Origin: Pedobacter miscanthi
Lineage (GTDB): Bacteria > Bacteroidota > Bacteroidia > Sphingobacteriales > Sphingobacteriaceae
Reading direction: 5' to 3'
Length of the DNA: 64,000 bases
Assembly (NCBI RefSeq): GCF_003315595.1
Contig: NZ_QNQU01000007.1
Coordinates: 1-64,000 of the forward strand
Shown here: positions 55,803 through 64,000 of the stretch, one piece after another
Position numbering within the stretch: position 1 is the stretch's first letter
How the letters are laid out: each line of letters starts with the position of its first letter
Translations under genes and position numbers: made by a program
The notes under the pieces: model-generated
What the model saw: the letters and a program-made list of their open reading frames with translations, nothing else
What the model was told of the DNA's origin: nothing
Databases searched by the model: none

Positions 55803-57542
55803 ATGAGACTAATTTCTGTAAATGTAGGCCTGCCGCAGGAAATTGAATGGCGTGGCCAAACCGTAAGGACGTCAATTTTTAAAAAACCGGTTAGCGGACA
55901 AATTTTTGCGGGTAGATTAAACTTGGAGGGTGATGGGCAGGCAGATCTCATCGGCCATGGAGGTGAACACCGCGCCCTGATGGTTTACCAGAAAGAAGCA
56001 TATAATTTTTGGAAAAGTTTATTGGGCCGTGACAACATAGTGTACGGGCAGTTTGGAGAGAACCTTACGGTTGAAGATCTCCCTGACAACGAGGTTTGTA
56101 TAGGGGACCGTTATAGGATTGGTACTGCATTATTTGAAGTCACCCAGCCCAGGGTAACCTGTTATAAGGTAGGGATCAGTCTTGGAGCCGACGATTTGCC
56201 ATTCCTGATGGTAAAACATAAGCGTCCAGGTTTTTACCTCCGGGTACTCATTGAGGGATATGTGCAGGCGGGAGATACCATCCATAAAATCCAACCAGGA
56301 GCTGAAGGAATGACCGTAGCGCAGATCAGTGACCTACTTTACTTAAATGATCATCCACAAGAGTTACTTTTAAGGGCCTTGAAAATCCCGGCGTTGAGCT
56401 GGGGTTGGCAGGATTCATTCCGAAAACTTTTACAAACAGCTATTCAGCCTGATATAAACGAGAATGATGGAAAGGCTGGCCTTTCGGTTCCTAAAACCGA
56501 ATGGTCGGGATTCAGGGATTTTAAAATTTCCAAAACAGAGCGGATAACGGAAACTATCCGTGCTTTTGAACTTGAGCCTAAGGAAGTTTCCGCACCGATA
56601 TCTTTTATTCCAGGGCAATATATTGCTGCCCTGATCTATGTAAAAGGGGAAAATCTCGGGCTAATCCGTAGCTATTCATTGTGTGGATCCAGTGATAATC
56701 CGGTATTACGTATTGCGGTGAAAAAGATAGATAACGGAAAGGTAAGCCGCCATATGCATGAAGAACTAAAAATCGGGGACACGATAGGTATCAGCATGCC
56801 CAGAGGAACATTTACCATGGACCCCATGCAGCGGCATATTGCCTTTTTTAGTGCAGGAGTGGGCGTGACACCTTTTTTACCGATGCTTTACAAAATAGCC
56901 TCTTCTAAAGGTCCTGAAAAAATCTGGTGGGTCCATTCATGCAGGAACAGTGATAATGAAGCCTTTCGAACGGAAATCAAGTCATTGAACGATCAAATTC
57001 CCAATCTCCAGCGCCTCATGATTTATAGTTCACCCTTGGAGAAAGACATTCTGGGCAGTGATTATGATTTAAAAGGACGCATAAATACTGAGGCAATAAA
57101 TGATCTGCAGCTGCCTGGAGACACTGAAATTTATATCTGCGGGCCATTAGGTTATAATGACAAGGTAACAGAAGCACTCAGCCCGAATGTGATATCCCCC
57201 TCACAGATCCATTCAGAGCAGTTTATCCCCCTTAAAGAAACAAAGAGAAATCACAGTGACCTGATAGCCCAGCCAAATAACTCACCAGCTAAGAATATCA
57301 GTTTTCTGAAAAGCAACCTTAGAATAGCATGGGAGGATAGCTTTAAAAGTATACTTGAATTGGCAGAAAACTATGGGATACCGGTAAACTGGTCCTGTAG
57401 GGCCGGGATTTGCCGAAGATGCCAGACATCGATTTTAAGTGGAGAAACAAGTTATGCAATTGAGCCGCTCAGCCCCCTTCCGGAGAGTCAGGTTTTGATA
57501 TGCTGTTCGAGGCCAGTGACAGATATCGTACTCGATCTCTAA
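55803..57542 (+). CDS. MOSC-flavin reductase-ferredoxin fusion protein
   Basis: This 579-residue redox protein has three parts. Residues 1-210 form a MOSC domain (LEGDGQADLIGHGGEHRAL, QFGENLT, and the conserved Cys in QPRVTCYKVG), which handles sulfur bound to molybdenum cofactor. Residues 235-450 form an FAD/NAD(P)H reductase domain (RSYSLCGSS, FFSAGVGVTPFLPM). Residues 490-579 form a plant-type 2Fe-2S domain (CRAGICRRC and a later CC). The layout is known and resembles YiiM fused to vanillate-demethylase-type reductases. It may detoxify N-hydroxylated bases or feed electrons to a partner. The operator at 55659 lies about 130 bases upstream but faces the other gene. Confidence 0.9.
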   Translation: MRLISVNVGLPQEIEWRGQTVRTSIFKKPVSGQIFAGRLNLEGDGQADLIGHGGEHRALMVYQKEAYNFWKSLLGRDNIVYGQFGENLTVEDLPDNEVCIGDRYRIGTALFEVTQPRVTCYKVGISLGADDLPFLMVKHKRPGFYLRVLIEGYVQAGDTIHKIQPGAEGMTVAQISDLLYLNDHPQELLLRALKIPALSWGWQDSFRKLLQTAIQPDINENDGKAGLSVPKTEWSGFRDFKISKTERITETIRAFELEPKEVSAPISFIPGQYIAALIYVKGENLGLIRSYSLCGSSDNPVLRIAVKKIDNGKVSRHMHEELKIGDTIGISMPRGTFTMDPMQRHIAFFSAGVGVTPFLPMLYKIASSKGPEKIWWVHSCRNSDNEAFRTEIKSLNDQIPNLQRLMIYSSPLEKDILGSDYDLKGRINTEAINDLQLPGDTEIYICGPLGYNDKVTEALSPNVISPSQIHSEQFIPLKETKRNHSDLIAQPNNSPAKNISFLKSNLRIAWEDSFKSILELAENYGIPVNWSCRAGICRRCQTSILSGETSYAIEPLSPLPESQVLICCSRPVTDIVLDL

Positions 57543-57583
57543 TAAAACCTATGTATAACTGGTATTAATTTTTTTTGCAAAAA

Positions 57584-57622
57584 AAACAGACTTGTTTGTT
57601 TTTAATTTCTTTTTTATATTTG
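57584..57622 (+). promoter_or_regulatory. LLM operon promoter with TetR-type operator
   Basis: AAACAGAC-TT-GTTTGTTT (57584-57601) overlaps the -33 TTG. TATATTTG at 57615-57622 is a perfect -7 box, with its TA 22-23 bases from the operator centre. A TetR protein bound there should block polymerase. Confidence 0.7.
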
Positions 57623-57743
57623 AGTAACACAGATGTACTGTTAAACCATCCAACTTCCCAGCCTACAGCCTACACTATTTAAAGACGGAGTATACAGAAC
57701 AGCTGGAACCCTAAATGAACTTTAGACATTAACATAAAACAAA

Positions 57744-59078
57744 ATGAAAGAACAATATCTAATGCTTACGGCATTCTTTTTCAATCCCCAAGGAGACAAC
57801 AGGATGTCCTGGAGATACCCTTCAGCTGCGGGAAAAGAGATTTATAGTCTCGATTATTATAAAAAACTCGCACAGGCGGCAGAAGGGGCATGTCTGGATG
57901 CTATTTTCCTGGCTGACCATGTCGGAATATGGGACTCCTATCCCAGTAATATCACGCACTACGCAAACTCACGCCTGGAGCCAATTACCCTTCTCTCCGC
58001 ACTTTCTGCTGTGACCAGTAAAATCGGTCTGTTATCCACAATATCTGCTTCATTTTCCGAACCATATAACCTTGCCCGGGCCCTCGCTTCCCTGGACCAT
58101 CTGAGTAATGGGCGTTCAGGATGGAATGTAGTTACATCAGGGATGAAAGAAGAGGCAATGAACTATGGAAGGGACGAAACCATTGAGCATGCCAACAGGT
58201 ACCAAAGGGCAGAAGAATACATCAGGCTGGCAAAATCGCTTTGGGACAGTTGGGAAGATGAGGCGTTGGTGATGGACAAAGCCAGTGGCATCTTTGCGAA
58301 TAAGGACCTGGTACACCATGTTGACCATAATGGGGATTTTTTTAAAGTGAGGGGGCCACTCAATGTTCCGCGACCAGTTCAGGGCCACCCGATAATCATT
58401 CAGGCGGGAGGATCAGAAGATGGAAGAAACCTTGCAGCCAAACATGCCGACCTGAATTTCGCGTTATTACGCTCGATTAAGGAGGGTATTCTGTACCGTG
58501 AGGATTTTGACAGGCGCCTGGCTAAATTTGGCAGGGAACCCTCATCATTAAAAATCCTACCCGGTATCCTGCCAATAGTCACTGATTCAAAAGATGAATT
58601 AGCGGAAAAACAGGCATTGTTGGAGAACCTTGTGCCAGAACAGGTTGGTATTGATCTGGTCTCGAGCTGGGTGGGAATGGATCTATCTGGATACCCATTG
58701 GATGGACCCATTCCAGAATTACCGGAGGAAACCAATTTCAATGGTCAGCGGACAAATCTGGTTAAGATAAAACAATATAAATCAGAGGGCCTGACACTCA
58801 AAGAGGTAGCCCGTATTGTTTCAAGTGCGGGAAGCGCTCCTACAGTGGGCGGAAACGCAAAAGAGATTGCCGATCAGCTCGAAGAGTGGTTTAAGGTGCG
58901 CGCCGCCGACGGCTTTGCATTGATGTTTCCGACAATCCCGGAAGATTGGATGCGTTTCATGAAAGAGGTTATGCCAGAATTGCAAAGAAGAGGTTTAGTC
59001 CGCAAGGAATATGGCCCCGGGACACTTCGTGATCGTCTCAACCTGCCAAGACCAGTAAACCAGTTTGCAGCAAAATAG
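57744..59078 (+). CDS. FMNH2-dependent LLM-class monooxygenase (NtaA/SnaA/DszA type)
   Basis: The 444-residue cytoplasmic enzyme has the bacterial luciferase-like barrel typical of two-component monooxygenases: LDAIFLADHVGIWDSYPS near 50, LSNGRSGWNVVTS near 120, AEEYIRLAKSLWDSWED near 155, and the phosphate-binding VQGHPIIIQAGGSEDGR near 215. It uses reduced FMN made by a separate reductase, which is the next gene (32 bases downstream). Family members oxidise nitrilotriacetate, EDTA, dibenzothiophene sulfone or similar compounds. The substrate here is unknown. Confidence 0.92.
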   Translation: MKEQYLMLTAFFFNPQGDNRMSWRYPSAAGKEIYSLDYYKKLAQAAEGACLDAIFLADHVGIWDSYPSNITHYANSRLEPITLLSALSAVTSKIGLLSTISASFSEPYNLARALASLDHLSNGRSGWNVVTSGMKEEAMNYGRDETIEHANRYQRAEEYIRLAKSLWDSWEDEALVMDKASGIFANKDLVHHVDHNGDFFKVRGPLNVPRPVQGHPIIIQAGGSEDGRNLAAKHADLNFALLRSIKEGILYREDFDRRLAKFGREPSSLKILPGILPIVTDSKDELAEKQALLENLVPEQVGIDLVSSWVGMDLSGYPLDGPIPELPEETNFNGQRTNLVKIKQYKSEGLTLKEVARIVSSAGSAPTVGGNAKEIADQLEEWFKVRAADGFALMFPTIPEDWMRFMKEVMPELQRRGLVRKEYGPGTLRDRLNLPRPVNQFAAK

Positions 59079-59110
59079 AGGTATGTATAAACCTATAATT
59101 AGATAAAAAA

Positions 59111-59647
59111 ATGATCCTAAAAGATAATTCAGCCTTAAGTCAGGTATCGCCTATTAATTTCCGTCAGGCAATGCGGGAGCTAACAGGGGCAGTATGTGTT
59201 ATTACAGTCGGTAAGGGAGATAGCAAAACCGGCTTTGTTGCTACCTCTGTATCATCTTTTTCTGCCGAGCCACCGGTGTTGATCTTATGCATTGATAAGT
59301 CATCCTCATCCTGGAACAGTTTGCGTGAAACGGCCCGGTTTGGTGTAAATTTTATGCGTGATGAAGACTGGGCAGTTGCTGATAGGTTTGCAGGTTTTGG
59401 GGGTATAAAAGGGAAAGACCGGTATGAAGGTACAAAGTGGATGGAGCTCCCTTCAGGAACACAGGTACTGGAGAATGCGCTTGCTACCATTGACTGTTCG
59501 GTAGAGGAAACCATAGACCGCCATGACCATATAATTGTCTTAGGCAGGGTTGAACATATACGCCAGTGCGCCAACAGTAAACCACTACTTTGGTTCCGCT
59601 CAAAGTACCATATTCTAGGAAACGAGCTGGAGAAACCAGAAACTTAG
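59111..59647 (+). CDS. Flavin reductase (HpaC/NtaB type)
   Basis: The 178-residue protein is a flavin reductase that supplies FMNH2 to the monooxygenase. Its hallmarks are GAVCVITVGKGDSKTGFVAT (about 30-49), the short SFSAEPPVLILCI strand, and the closing LLWFRSKYH. It lies 32 bases after the monooxygenase gene and is followed by a terminator hairpin, so the two form the whole operon behind the TetR-type operator at 57584. Confidence 0.92.
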   Translation: MILKDNSALSQVSPINFRQAMRELTGAVCVITVGKGDSKTGFVATSVSSFSAEPPVLILCIDKSSSSWNSLRETARFGVNFMRDEDWAVADRFAGFGGIKGKDRYEGTKWMELPSGTQVLENALATIDCSVEETIDRHDHIIVLGRVEHIRQCANSKPLLWFRSKYHILGNELEKPET

Positions 59648-59777
59648 TGAGGATATACAAAACTGTTCAAGAGTAATAGCCCCCATTAATGAATTAACCA
59701 GCCATTACCGTTATCATGGAGAGTCAGCATTAGCAGGCCTGTCCCAATGTAAAAGGGCATTACAAAAAATTTAAAAC

Positions 59778-59811
59778 AGGGTGCGGTTTTTATCTATAAG
59801 AACCGCACCCT
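59778..59811. terminator. Terminator hairpin between converging operons
   Basis: AGGGTGCGGTT and AACCGCACCCT pair over 11 bases with a 12-base loop. It can serve the flavin-reductase operon (plus) and the sigma-factor operon (minus). Confidence 0.65.
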
Positions 59812-59964
59812 ATGACTTCAACACTTTTGAGTGCGCAATTTCCTGAAGCCAGGCAAGCCGTTACACAAATAGATGACTTATTCGGCCACAGTGTGAAGTT
59901 TCCGATAACATAAGTTCTACCATGATTTCTATGTTAGGGCAAAATAAACAGTTTATTAGGTTTC

Positions 59965-60834
59965 TCATTTCCTCTTGAGGATTAAGCGTGTTTCCACCGC
60001 CCCCGACCTTGCCCTGAGCCCGGAAATAGCCCTTCGCCATATCTGCCTTATCCTTTCATGGGAAATATTATTCCTCTGGCTGATTTCATCCATAGACAAG
60101 GGAAGCGCCTCTCCGAAACCATAAATTTCCATAACGATCTTACGGTCCCTATGGGGTAAACTGCCAAGGAGGCTTTTTGCAAGGAAATTATCTGATTCTG
60201 TCATCAACAATGCATCTGTTTCAGGAAAACTGTAATCAGGAAGGCTACCGGACAAAGTGAGGTTTTCCCCGTCCAGGGCCGGGGCATCAAGTGAAGAAAG
60301 AGGTTTATCAAATGCAAATTGAAATGCCAGATCATCTATTTCAATCCCTGAAAGTCCTGCAAGCTCTTCAACGGTTGGTTCCCGTTCCAAGTCCTGCTCG
60401 AGTTTTAATGAAATTGCCCTGACCTTCATTATATTGCTCACCTGGTTCATTGGAAGCCTGATCATCCTCACCTGTTCGGCAAGCCCCGCAAGTATTGACT
60501 GCCGGATCCACCATACCGCATAAGAAATAAACTTGAATCCCCTTGTGGGATCAAATAACCTTGCAGCCTTTATCAATCCAATATTACCTTCATTTACCAG
60601 ATCGTTCAATGGAAGCCCCATACGCTGATATTTTTTGGCACAGCTGATAACAAACCGCAGATTTCCACGTACAATCCGTTCAAGTGCCTGTTCATCGCCC
60701 TGCCGGATTTTTAAAAAAAGTTCAGTTTCCTCTTCAGGGGCGATGAGTTCAATCCGGGCAACCTCCACAAGGTATCTGTTGAGCGAATCCTCATCGCGTC
60801 TTGTTATGGCTGTATCCAGCTTCAATGCTCTCAT
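59965..60834 (-). CDS. RpoD-like alternative sigma-70 factor (group 2 type)
   Basis: The 289-residue protein has regions 1.2 to 4.2 of a primary-type sigma factor: NRYLVEVARIELIAPEEE (1.2), LRFVISCAKKYQ and DLVNEGNIGLIKAA (2.1-2.2), FKFISYAVWWIRQSI (2.3-2.4), and the final HERIRQIWRRAISGLRAR (4.2). The length equals the usual Bacteroidota RpoD, but many residues differ from it (Cys in LRFVISCAK, odd C terminus RLILKRK), so I read it as a paralogue. Its ATG overlaps the DUF1015 stop. Confidence 0.88.
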   Translation of the reverse strand: MRALKLDTAITRRDEDSLNRYLVEVARIELIAPEEETELFLKIRQGDEQALERIVRGNLRFVISCAKKYQRMGLPLNDLVNEGNIGLIKAARLFDPTRGFKFISYAVWWIRQSILAGLAEQVRMIRLPMNQVSNIMKVRAISLKLEQDLEREPTVEELAGLSGIEIDDLAFQFAFDKPLSSLDAPALDGENLTLSGSLPDYSFPETDALLMTESDNFLAKSLLGSLPHRDRKIVMEIYGFGEALPLSMDEISQRNNISHERIRQIWRRAISGLRARSGAVETRLILKRK

Positions 60835-61919
60835 CCCCTGCGACCCCTCCCATTATTTCCCTGTTTTAAGTGGACCAAAGCGCCTAAAGGGACTTTAGGT
60901 TCTATCCAAGTCGATTTCGGAGGCAGGAGAACATTACTGTCTGCCCTGGTAAATAATTCATGACTGCTGATGGGGTACAATGTAAATCCTGCACAATGGC
61001 CGGATCCGGACAGCCTATGGATATACTGGTCCCAAAATGTATCAGAGAACACCTCAAGCCGACAGTCATCTTCGGACTTCTTTAAGCCAAAAATCCCGTT
61101 AAGGACTTTATCCTGTAAAAAACATGCATCTGGCAGGTTCATTTCACTGAAAGCCGGCTTTAATTCTATCCTGAACCAGGTATGATCAATGAAAAAGCCA
61201 AAGACGTTTTTTTTCTCCGGCCTATATGGAAGATTACCCTGAACCTGCGAAATATTAAAATAAACCTGAAGTTTATCCAGAATTCCAGTAAAATCTACCG
61301 TCCCTGCCAATGCAAGCAGTCTATGGTACGGAGCTATTTCCATCTCATCATCCGGTACATAGATCGTAGATATCCATTTATCATCTATACCGGTATTTAA
61401 AGCCGCAGCTAAACGATGATGACCATCTGCTATATAAACCCTATTGATCTCCCGAAAAGCAGATTGAAACCTTTCAACAGTTTCGCGATCTTTAACCTTC
61501 CATACCCTCAAACCCCAATGCCATTCAAAATCCTCATCAGGAAGGTCCCCAAACCTTCCATATTCCAGTAGTTCACTTATTTTCCTGTTAGCTCTATAAC
61601 AGAGAACAACTGGGGAAATCTCCTTATCTTCTACCAGCCTCCTATTGATCATCGGCCGCACCCTGTCAGCAATTATTGATTCATGGGGAATTATACATCC
61701 TCTCTTCAGGTCTTCAAGATCTGTTAATGCCCACAGGCACATATGTTTTTTCTTTCTACCCGGAATCTCGCAGATCCAAAGTGCGCTGCACTCGGTCCCC
61801 AGCTGTTTAAGTCCTAGGGGAAATATTGTTTCCTCATCGCTGGCAGCTATGGGAGCGCGATCAAGATCAGTAAGGCTATTTGCCAACCTTACTGCATTAA
61901 CTGTGTTTATCCTGGCCAT
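60831..61919 (-). CDS. DUF1015-family protein coupled to the sigma factor
   Basis: The 362-residue protein (ATG 61919; TTG 61925 two codons earlier is possible) has the DUF1015 signature YIADGHHRLAAALN near 175, which includes a nucleotide-type HH/R pattern. The family is widespread and of unknown function. Its stop overlaps the sigma-factor start by four bases (60831-60834), so both are made in fixed ratio. A joint role, for example control of the sigma factor, is an inference worth testing. Confidence 0.88.
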   Translation of the reverse strand: MARINTVNAVRLANSLTDLDRAPIAASDEETIFPLGLKQLGTECSALWICEIPGRKKKHMCLWALTDLEDLKRGCIIPHESIIADRVRPMINRRLVEDKEISPVVLCYRANRKISELLEYGRFGDLPDEDFEWHWGLRVWKVKDRETVERFQSAFREINRVYIADGHHRLAAALNTGIDDKWISTIYVPDDEMEIAPYHRLLALAGTVDFTGILDKLQVYFNISQVQGNLPYRPEKKNVFGFFIDHTWFRIELKPAFSEMNLPDACFLQDKVLNGIFGLKKSEDDCRLEVFSDTFWDQYIHRLSGSGHCAGFTLYPISSHELFTRADSNVLLPPKSTWIEPKVPLGALVHLKQGNNGRGRRG

Positions 61920-62489
61920 GATCAAAAACTGAAACGTTTACGGAAAAACTTCGCTGGTAAGCAGAAAGAGCTGCAAGCAGATAAAACGGCTTCGTTTTCT
62001 TTCCCATCTGTATGGGAATACGCTCACCAATTACAACATCGGGCTGTCGGTACCCGAATAATGCGACGTTTTTTAGATTTTTGGACAGCGCACATCTGTC
62101 ATCATTGCCCTGGGGAAATGCCGTGCAAGAGCAGGCCCCGAAATTTTGTTCCTTGATTAGATTCATTAGCATGAAAGTTGGTTGTGTCGATAATTTACTT
62201 AGATAAAGTTCAAGCCTTTGGCTATGAGTTTGAGCCTGCAACCTTAAAAAAGATAAAATTTGCTCTTTTTAAATCTATCCGCGAAACAATATTCGGTTTT
62301 CACAAAAAGCAACAGGGCATGCCGGAATTAAATTTTTCATAAAATTAAAACCGAGTTCCAGCTTCAAAATATTCAAAATGGGCTATTGGTTTTTAAGCCG
62401 AAGAAATTTTGCCCTTATGATCTGCTTTGAATTAATATATTTGTACATCGACAATTATATACCAACAATCACTAAAACAACCAACATGT
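61920..62489. other. Intergenic region upstream of sigma/DUF1015 operon and Lrp gene
   Basis: Short open frames occur on both strands, one on the minus strand reaching 62241 from a TTG start, but none has family-like motifs. A -7 box TATATTTG (62436-62443) lies 47 bases before the Lrp ATG. Confidence 0.35.
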
Positions 62490-62957
62490 ATGAAAGCCTA
62501 TCAGCTAGATCAGACCGATTTCGCTCTCCTAAACCTCTTGCAGCAAGATGGACTAATGACATACAAAGAACTTTCGGGTAAAACCAGAAAAAGTATGACC
62601 AATGTTGCTGAACGCGTCAGAAATCTTAAGGAGATGGGCTACATTTCTTCAACAGTAGCCCTTGTTGATTTAAAAAAGATCAGGACCCTTTTCGTTGCGT
62701 TTCCCCATGTCCAACTCATCAGTCACGCTGAAGATGTGCTGAGAAAATTCCAGAATGAGGTAACCCAGTTTCCTGAGGTACTGGAATGTTATCACCTAAC
62801 AGGCCATTATGACTATATGCTCAAGATTGCAATGCCTGATATGGTTTCCTTTAACGCCTTTATCAGGGAAAAACTTGGTGCACTGGAAAATGTGGGAAGT
62901 GTAGAAAGTTTTCTTGTACTTTCTCAAACCAAACATTCGACAGCTTACCATCTTTAA
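62490..62957 (+). CDS. Lrp/AsnC-family transcriptional regulator
   Basis: The 155-residue protein has a helix-turn-helix domain (1-50: LLNLLQQDGLMTYKELSGKT, SMTNVAERVRNLKEMGYI) and an RAM effector domain (about 65-150: FVAFPHVQLI, VTQFPEVLECYHLTGHYDY, MLKIAMPDMVSFNAFIREKL). Members bind amino acids or similar small molecules and act as octamers. It is alone on the plus strand, with a hairpin 13 bases after the stop. Confidence 0.93.
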   Translation: MKAYQLDQTDFALLNLLQQDGLMTYKELSGKTRKSMTNVAERVRNLKEMGYISSTVALVDLKKIRTLFVAFPHVQLISHAEDVLRKFQNEVTQFPEVLECYHLTGHYDYMLKIAMPDMVSFNAFIREKLGALENVGSVESFLVLSQTKHSTAYHL

Positions 62958-62970
62958 TTCCTATCCCATT

Positions 62971-63000
62971 ATGGCTGTCCGGTCTTCACCGGATAGCCAT
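62971..63000 (+). terminator. Hairpin after the Lrp gene
   Basis: ATGGCTGTCCGG and CCGGATAGCCAT pair (one G-T) around six bases. The U-tract is missing. Confidence 0.55.
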
Positions 63001-63411
63001 ACAACGGCCTAATTCTTCTAAAAAGAAGCATCTGAAAATTTATAGCCCCTTATATAGTTTCCTTGCTTTCTATTCATGTCCTGATGCTTCTCCTCATTGA
63101 ACATCTATTATCCTTCAGCGTCTTTATATCCATACTGTATATTTGCGACAATGAATTACATTAAGTCATGATGTCACAGCCCTGTGAAACTAAATAACAA
63201 GGTTTCCAAATGCAATTTAATTGTAAATGCTGTCCACTGGGAAGATATAGCTAGAAACCACACTGTATAACTTCCGCCAGCGGATCTACCCCTCCAATTC
63301 TGCATACCCATCTGAACTGAACTAGAATCTCAGAATATTCTGGCATTTCATTGCTGAGAATGGTTGTAGGAACTTGAAAATAGTCAAAAAAATTTATCAT
63401 GAAAAAAAAAT
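63001..63411. other. Intergenic region
   Basis: No gene was seen between the Lrp hairpin and the TetR promoter. Confidence 0.35.
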
Positions 63412-63450
63412 CAAACAGACTTGTCTGTTTGAAAATTATTTCTACCTTTG
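63412..63450 (+). promoter_or_regulatory. tetR promoter with autoregulatory operator
   Basis: The 20-bp palindrome CAAACAGAC-TT-GTCTGTTTG (63412-63431) is perfect over 9-base arms and covers the -33 TTG (63421-63423). TACCTTTG at 63443-63450 is a perfect -7 box, 19 bases further on. The ATG at 63455 follows 4 bases after the -7 box, so the transcript is nearly leaderless. Confidence 0.8.
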
Positions 63451-63454
63451 TCAT

Positions 63455-63997
63455 ATGCGAAAAAATTCCATCAGACAGGCATTGATTGATACTGCGGCAA
63501 GACTGTTTTACAAACAGGGGTATGCCAATACCGGGATAAACCAGATTATCGAAGAATCCGGTATTGCCAAATCATCCTTATACCAAAATTTCAGAAGTAA
63601 AGAAGATCTGTTAATGGTTTATCTGGAAACAGCGGGACGGGATACGGATGAGGCACTCCGCGAGGCGAGCATTAAATCCAGTCAGCCTGTAGATCAGATT
63701 TTGGCGATTTTTGATTTTTTAGCAGATTTGGTTCAGCGCAAGGACTATTATGGATGTAACTTTCTTAACATTATATCAGAAATGCCAAGAGAAGCAGAAC
63801 GTGTAAATAAACAGATTAAAAAGCAGAAAGATGGGGTAAGAAATTTATTTAAGAGAATCCTTGAGCCAATTGGAAAGGAAGCGATGGCAGACGAGATCTA
63901 CATACTATTTGAAGGTGCACTTATAGCCAACAAAGTTCACAACGAGGTGTGGCCTGTTGAAAGTGCAAAAATGATTGCTAAAAAACTGCTGGCATAA
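63455..63997 (+). CDS. TetR/AcrR-family regulator
   Basis: I start at ATG 63455 because the upstream in-frame ATG at 63374 would place the operator inside the coding region. The 180-residue protein has the TetR helix-turn-helix (5-50: LIDTAARLFYKQGYANTGIN, IIEESGIAKSSLYQNFRSKE) and a ligand domain with C101 in YYGCNFLNIISEMP, a position where related NemR-like regulators react with electrophiles. It probably represses itself, the LLM operon, the 120-aa gene and gap through matching palindromes. The gene is complete, three bases before the window edge. Confidence 0.93.
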   Translation: MRKNSIRQALIDTAARLFYKQGYANTGINQIIEESGIAKSSLYQNFRSKEDLLMVYLETAGRDTDEALREASIKSSQPVDQILAIFDFLADLVQRKDYYGCNFLNIISEMPREAERVNKQIKKQKDGVRNLFKRILEPIGKEAMADEIYILFEGALIANKVHNEVWPVESAKMIAKKLLA

Positions 63998-64000
63998 CAA

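Noticed and set aside
61897..62241. Minus-strand frame of 114 codons upstream of the DUF1015 gene
   Set aside because: It needs a TTG start, overlaps the DUF1015 start and shows no family motif. I could not support it as a gene.

Overview
The window looks like a chromosomal segment of a Bacteroidota member, most likely a Sphingobacteriaceae (Pedobacter-like) soil or freshwater bacterium. The signs are Bacteroidota-type promoters (TTG, about 19-22 bases, TAnnTTTG) placed close to start codons, an outer-membrane beta-barrel/GLPGLI pair, a short histone-H1-like protein, a C39 peptidase/ABC exporter, DUF2264 and PL14-like proteins, and lipoproteins with a Cys after a short hydrophobic signal. No tRNA, rRNA or CRISPR array was seen.

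Region 1 to 11.3 kb is a defence-type accessory island. It holds the start of hsdS, hsdM, a PLD-nuclease/helicase, a two-gene unit whose HNH endonuclease carries one in-frame TGA, a GHKL-ATPase/STAS-like/PIN trio, and an AAA-DUF4435 protein. Two direct copies of a structured intergenic element bracket the last two systems.

Region 11.3 to 22 kb is a mosaic of surface proteins (GH99-like lipoprotein, putative metallopeptidase, S41 peptidase), a cold-shock gene plus a decayed second copy, a 96-bp tandem repeat, and relic IS21-type ends abutting a glycosyltransferase fragment and a truncated tyrosine recombinase.

Region 21.9 to 41 kb is more ordinary: an ECF sigma factor, a candidate small RNA, a LytTR regulator/LytS-type kinase pair with a matching 21-bp-period direct repeat, a PD-(D/E)xK protein, a flavoprotein disulfide reductase, an OMP/GLPGLI operon, a PL14-like lyase, an Hc1-like protein, gap, an alpha/beta hydrolase-OsmC fusion and a GH18 chitinase.

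Region 41.5 to 53 kb is visibly more AT-rich and reads as one secretion/glycosylation cassette. A C39 ABC exporter and HlyD protein diverge from a gene for a double-glycine-leader protein with a DUF6973-like domain. That gene overlaps one for a secreted TPR protein and is followed by two double-domain glycosyltransferases. This is the best candidate for an undescribed system here.

Region 53.6 to 64 kb holds redox enzymes (MDR dehydrogenase with divergent HxlR regulator, MOSC-reductase-ferredoxin fusion, LLM monooxygenase with flavin reductase), an alternative primary-like sigma factor overlapped by a DUF1015 gene, an Lrp regulator, and a TetR regulator. A palindrome of the type AAACAGAC-NN-GTCTGTTT precedes the TetR gene, the LLM operon, the 120-aa gene and gap, at constant spacing from the -7 box, which suggests a local TetR regulon.
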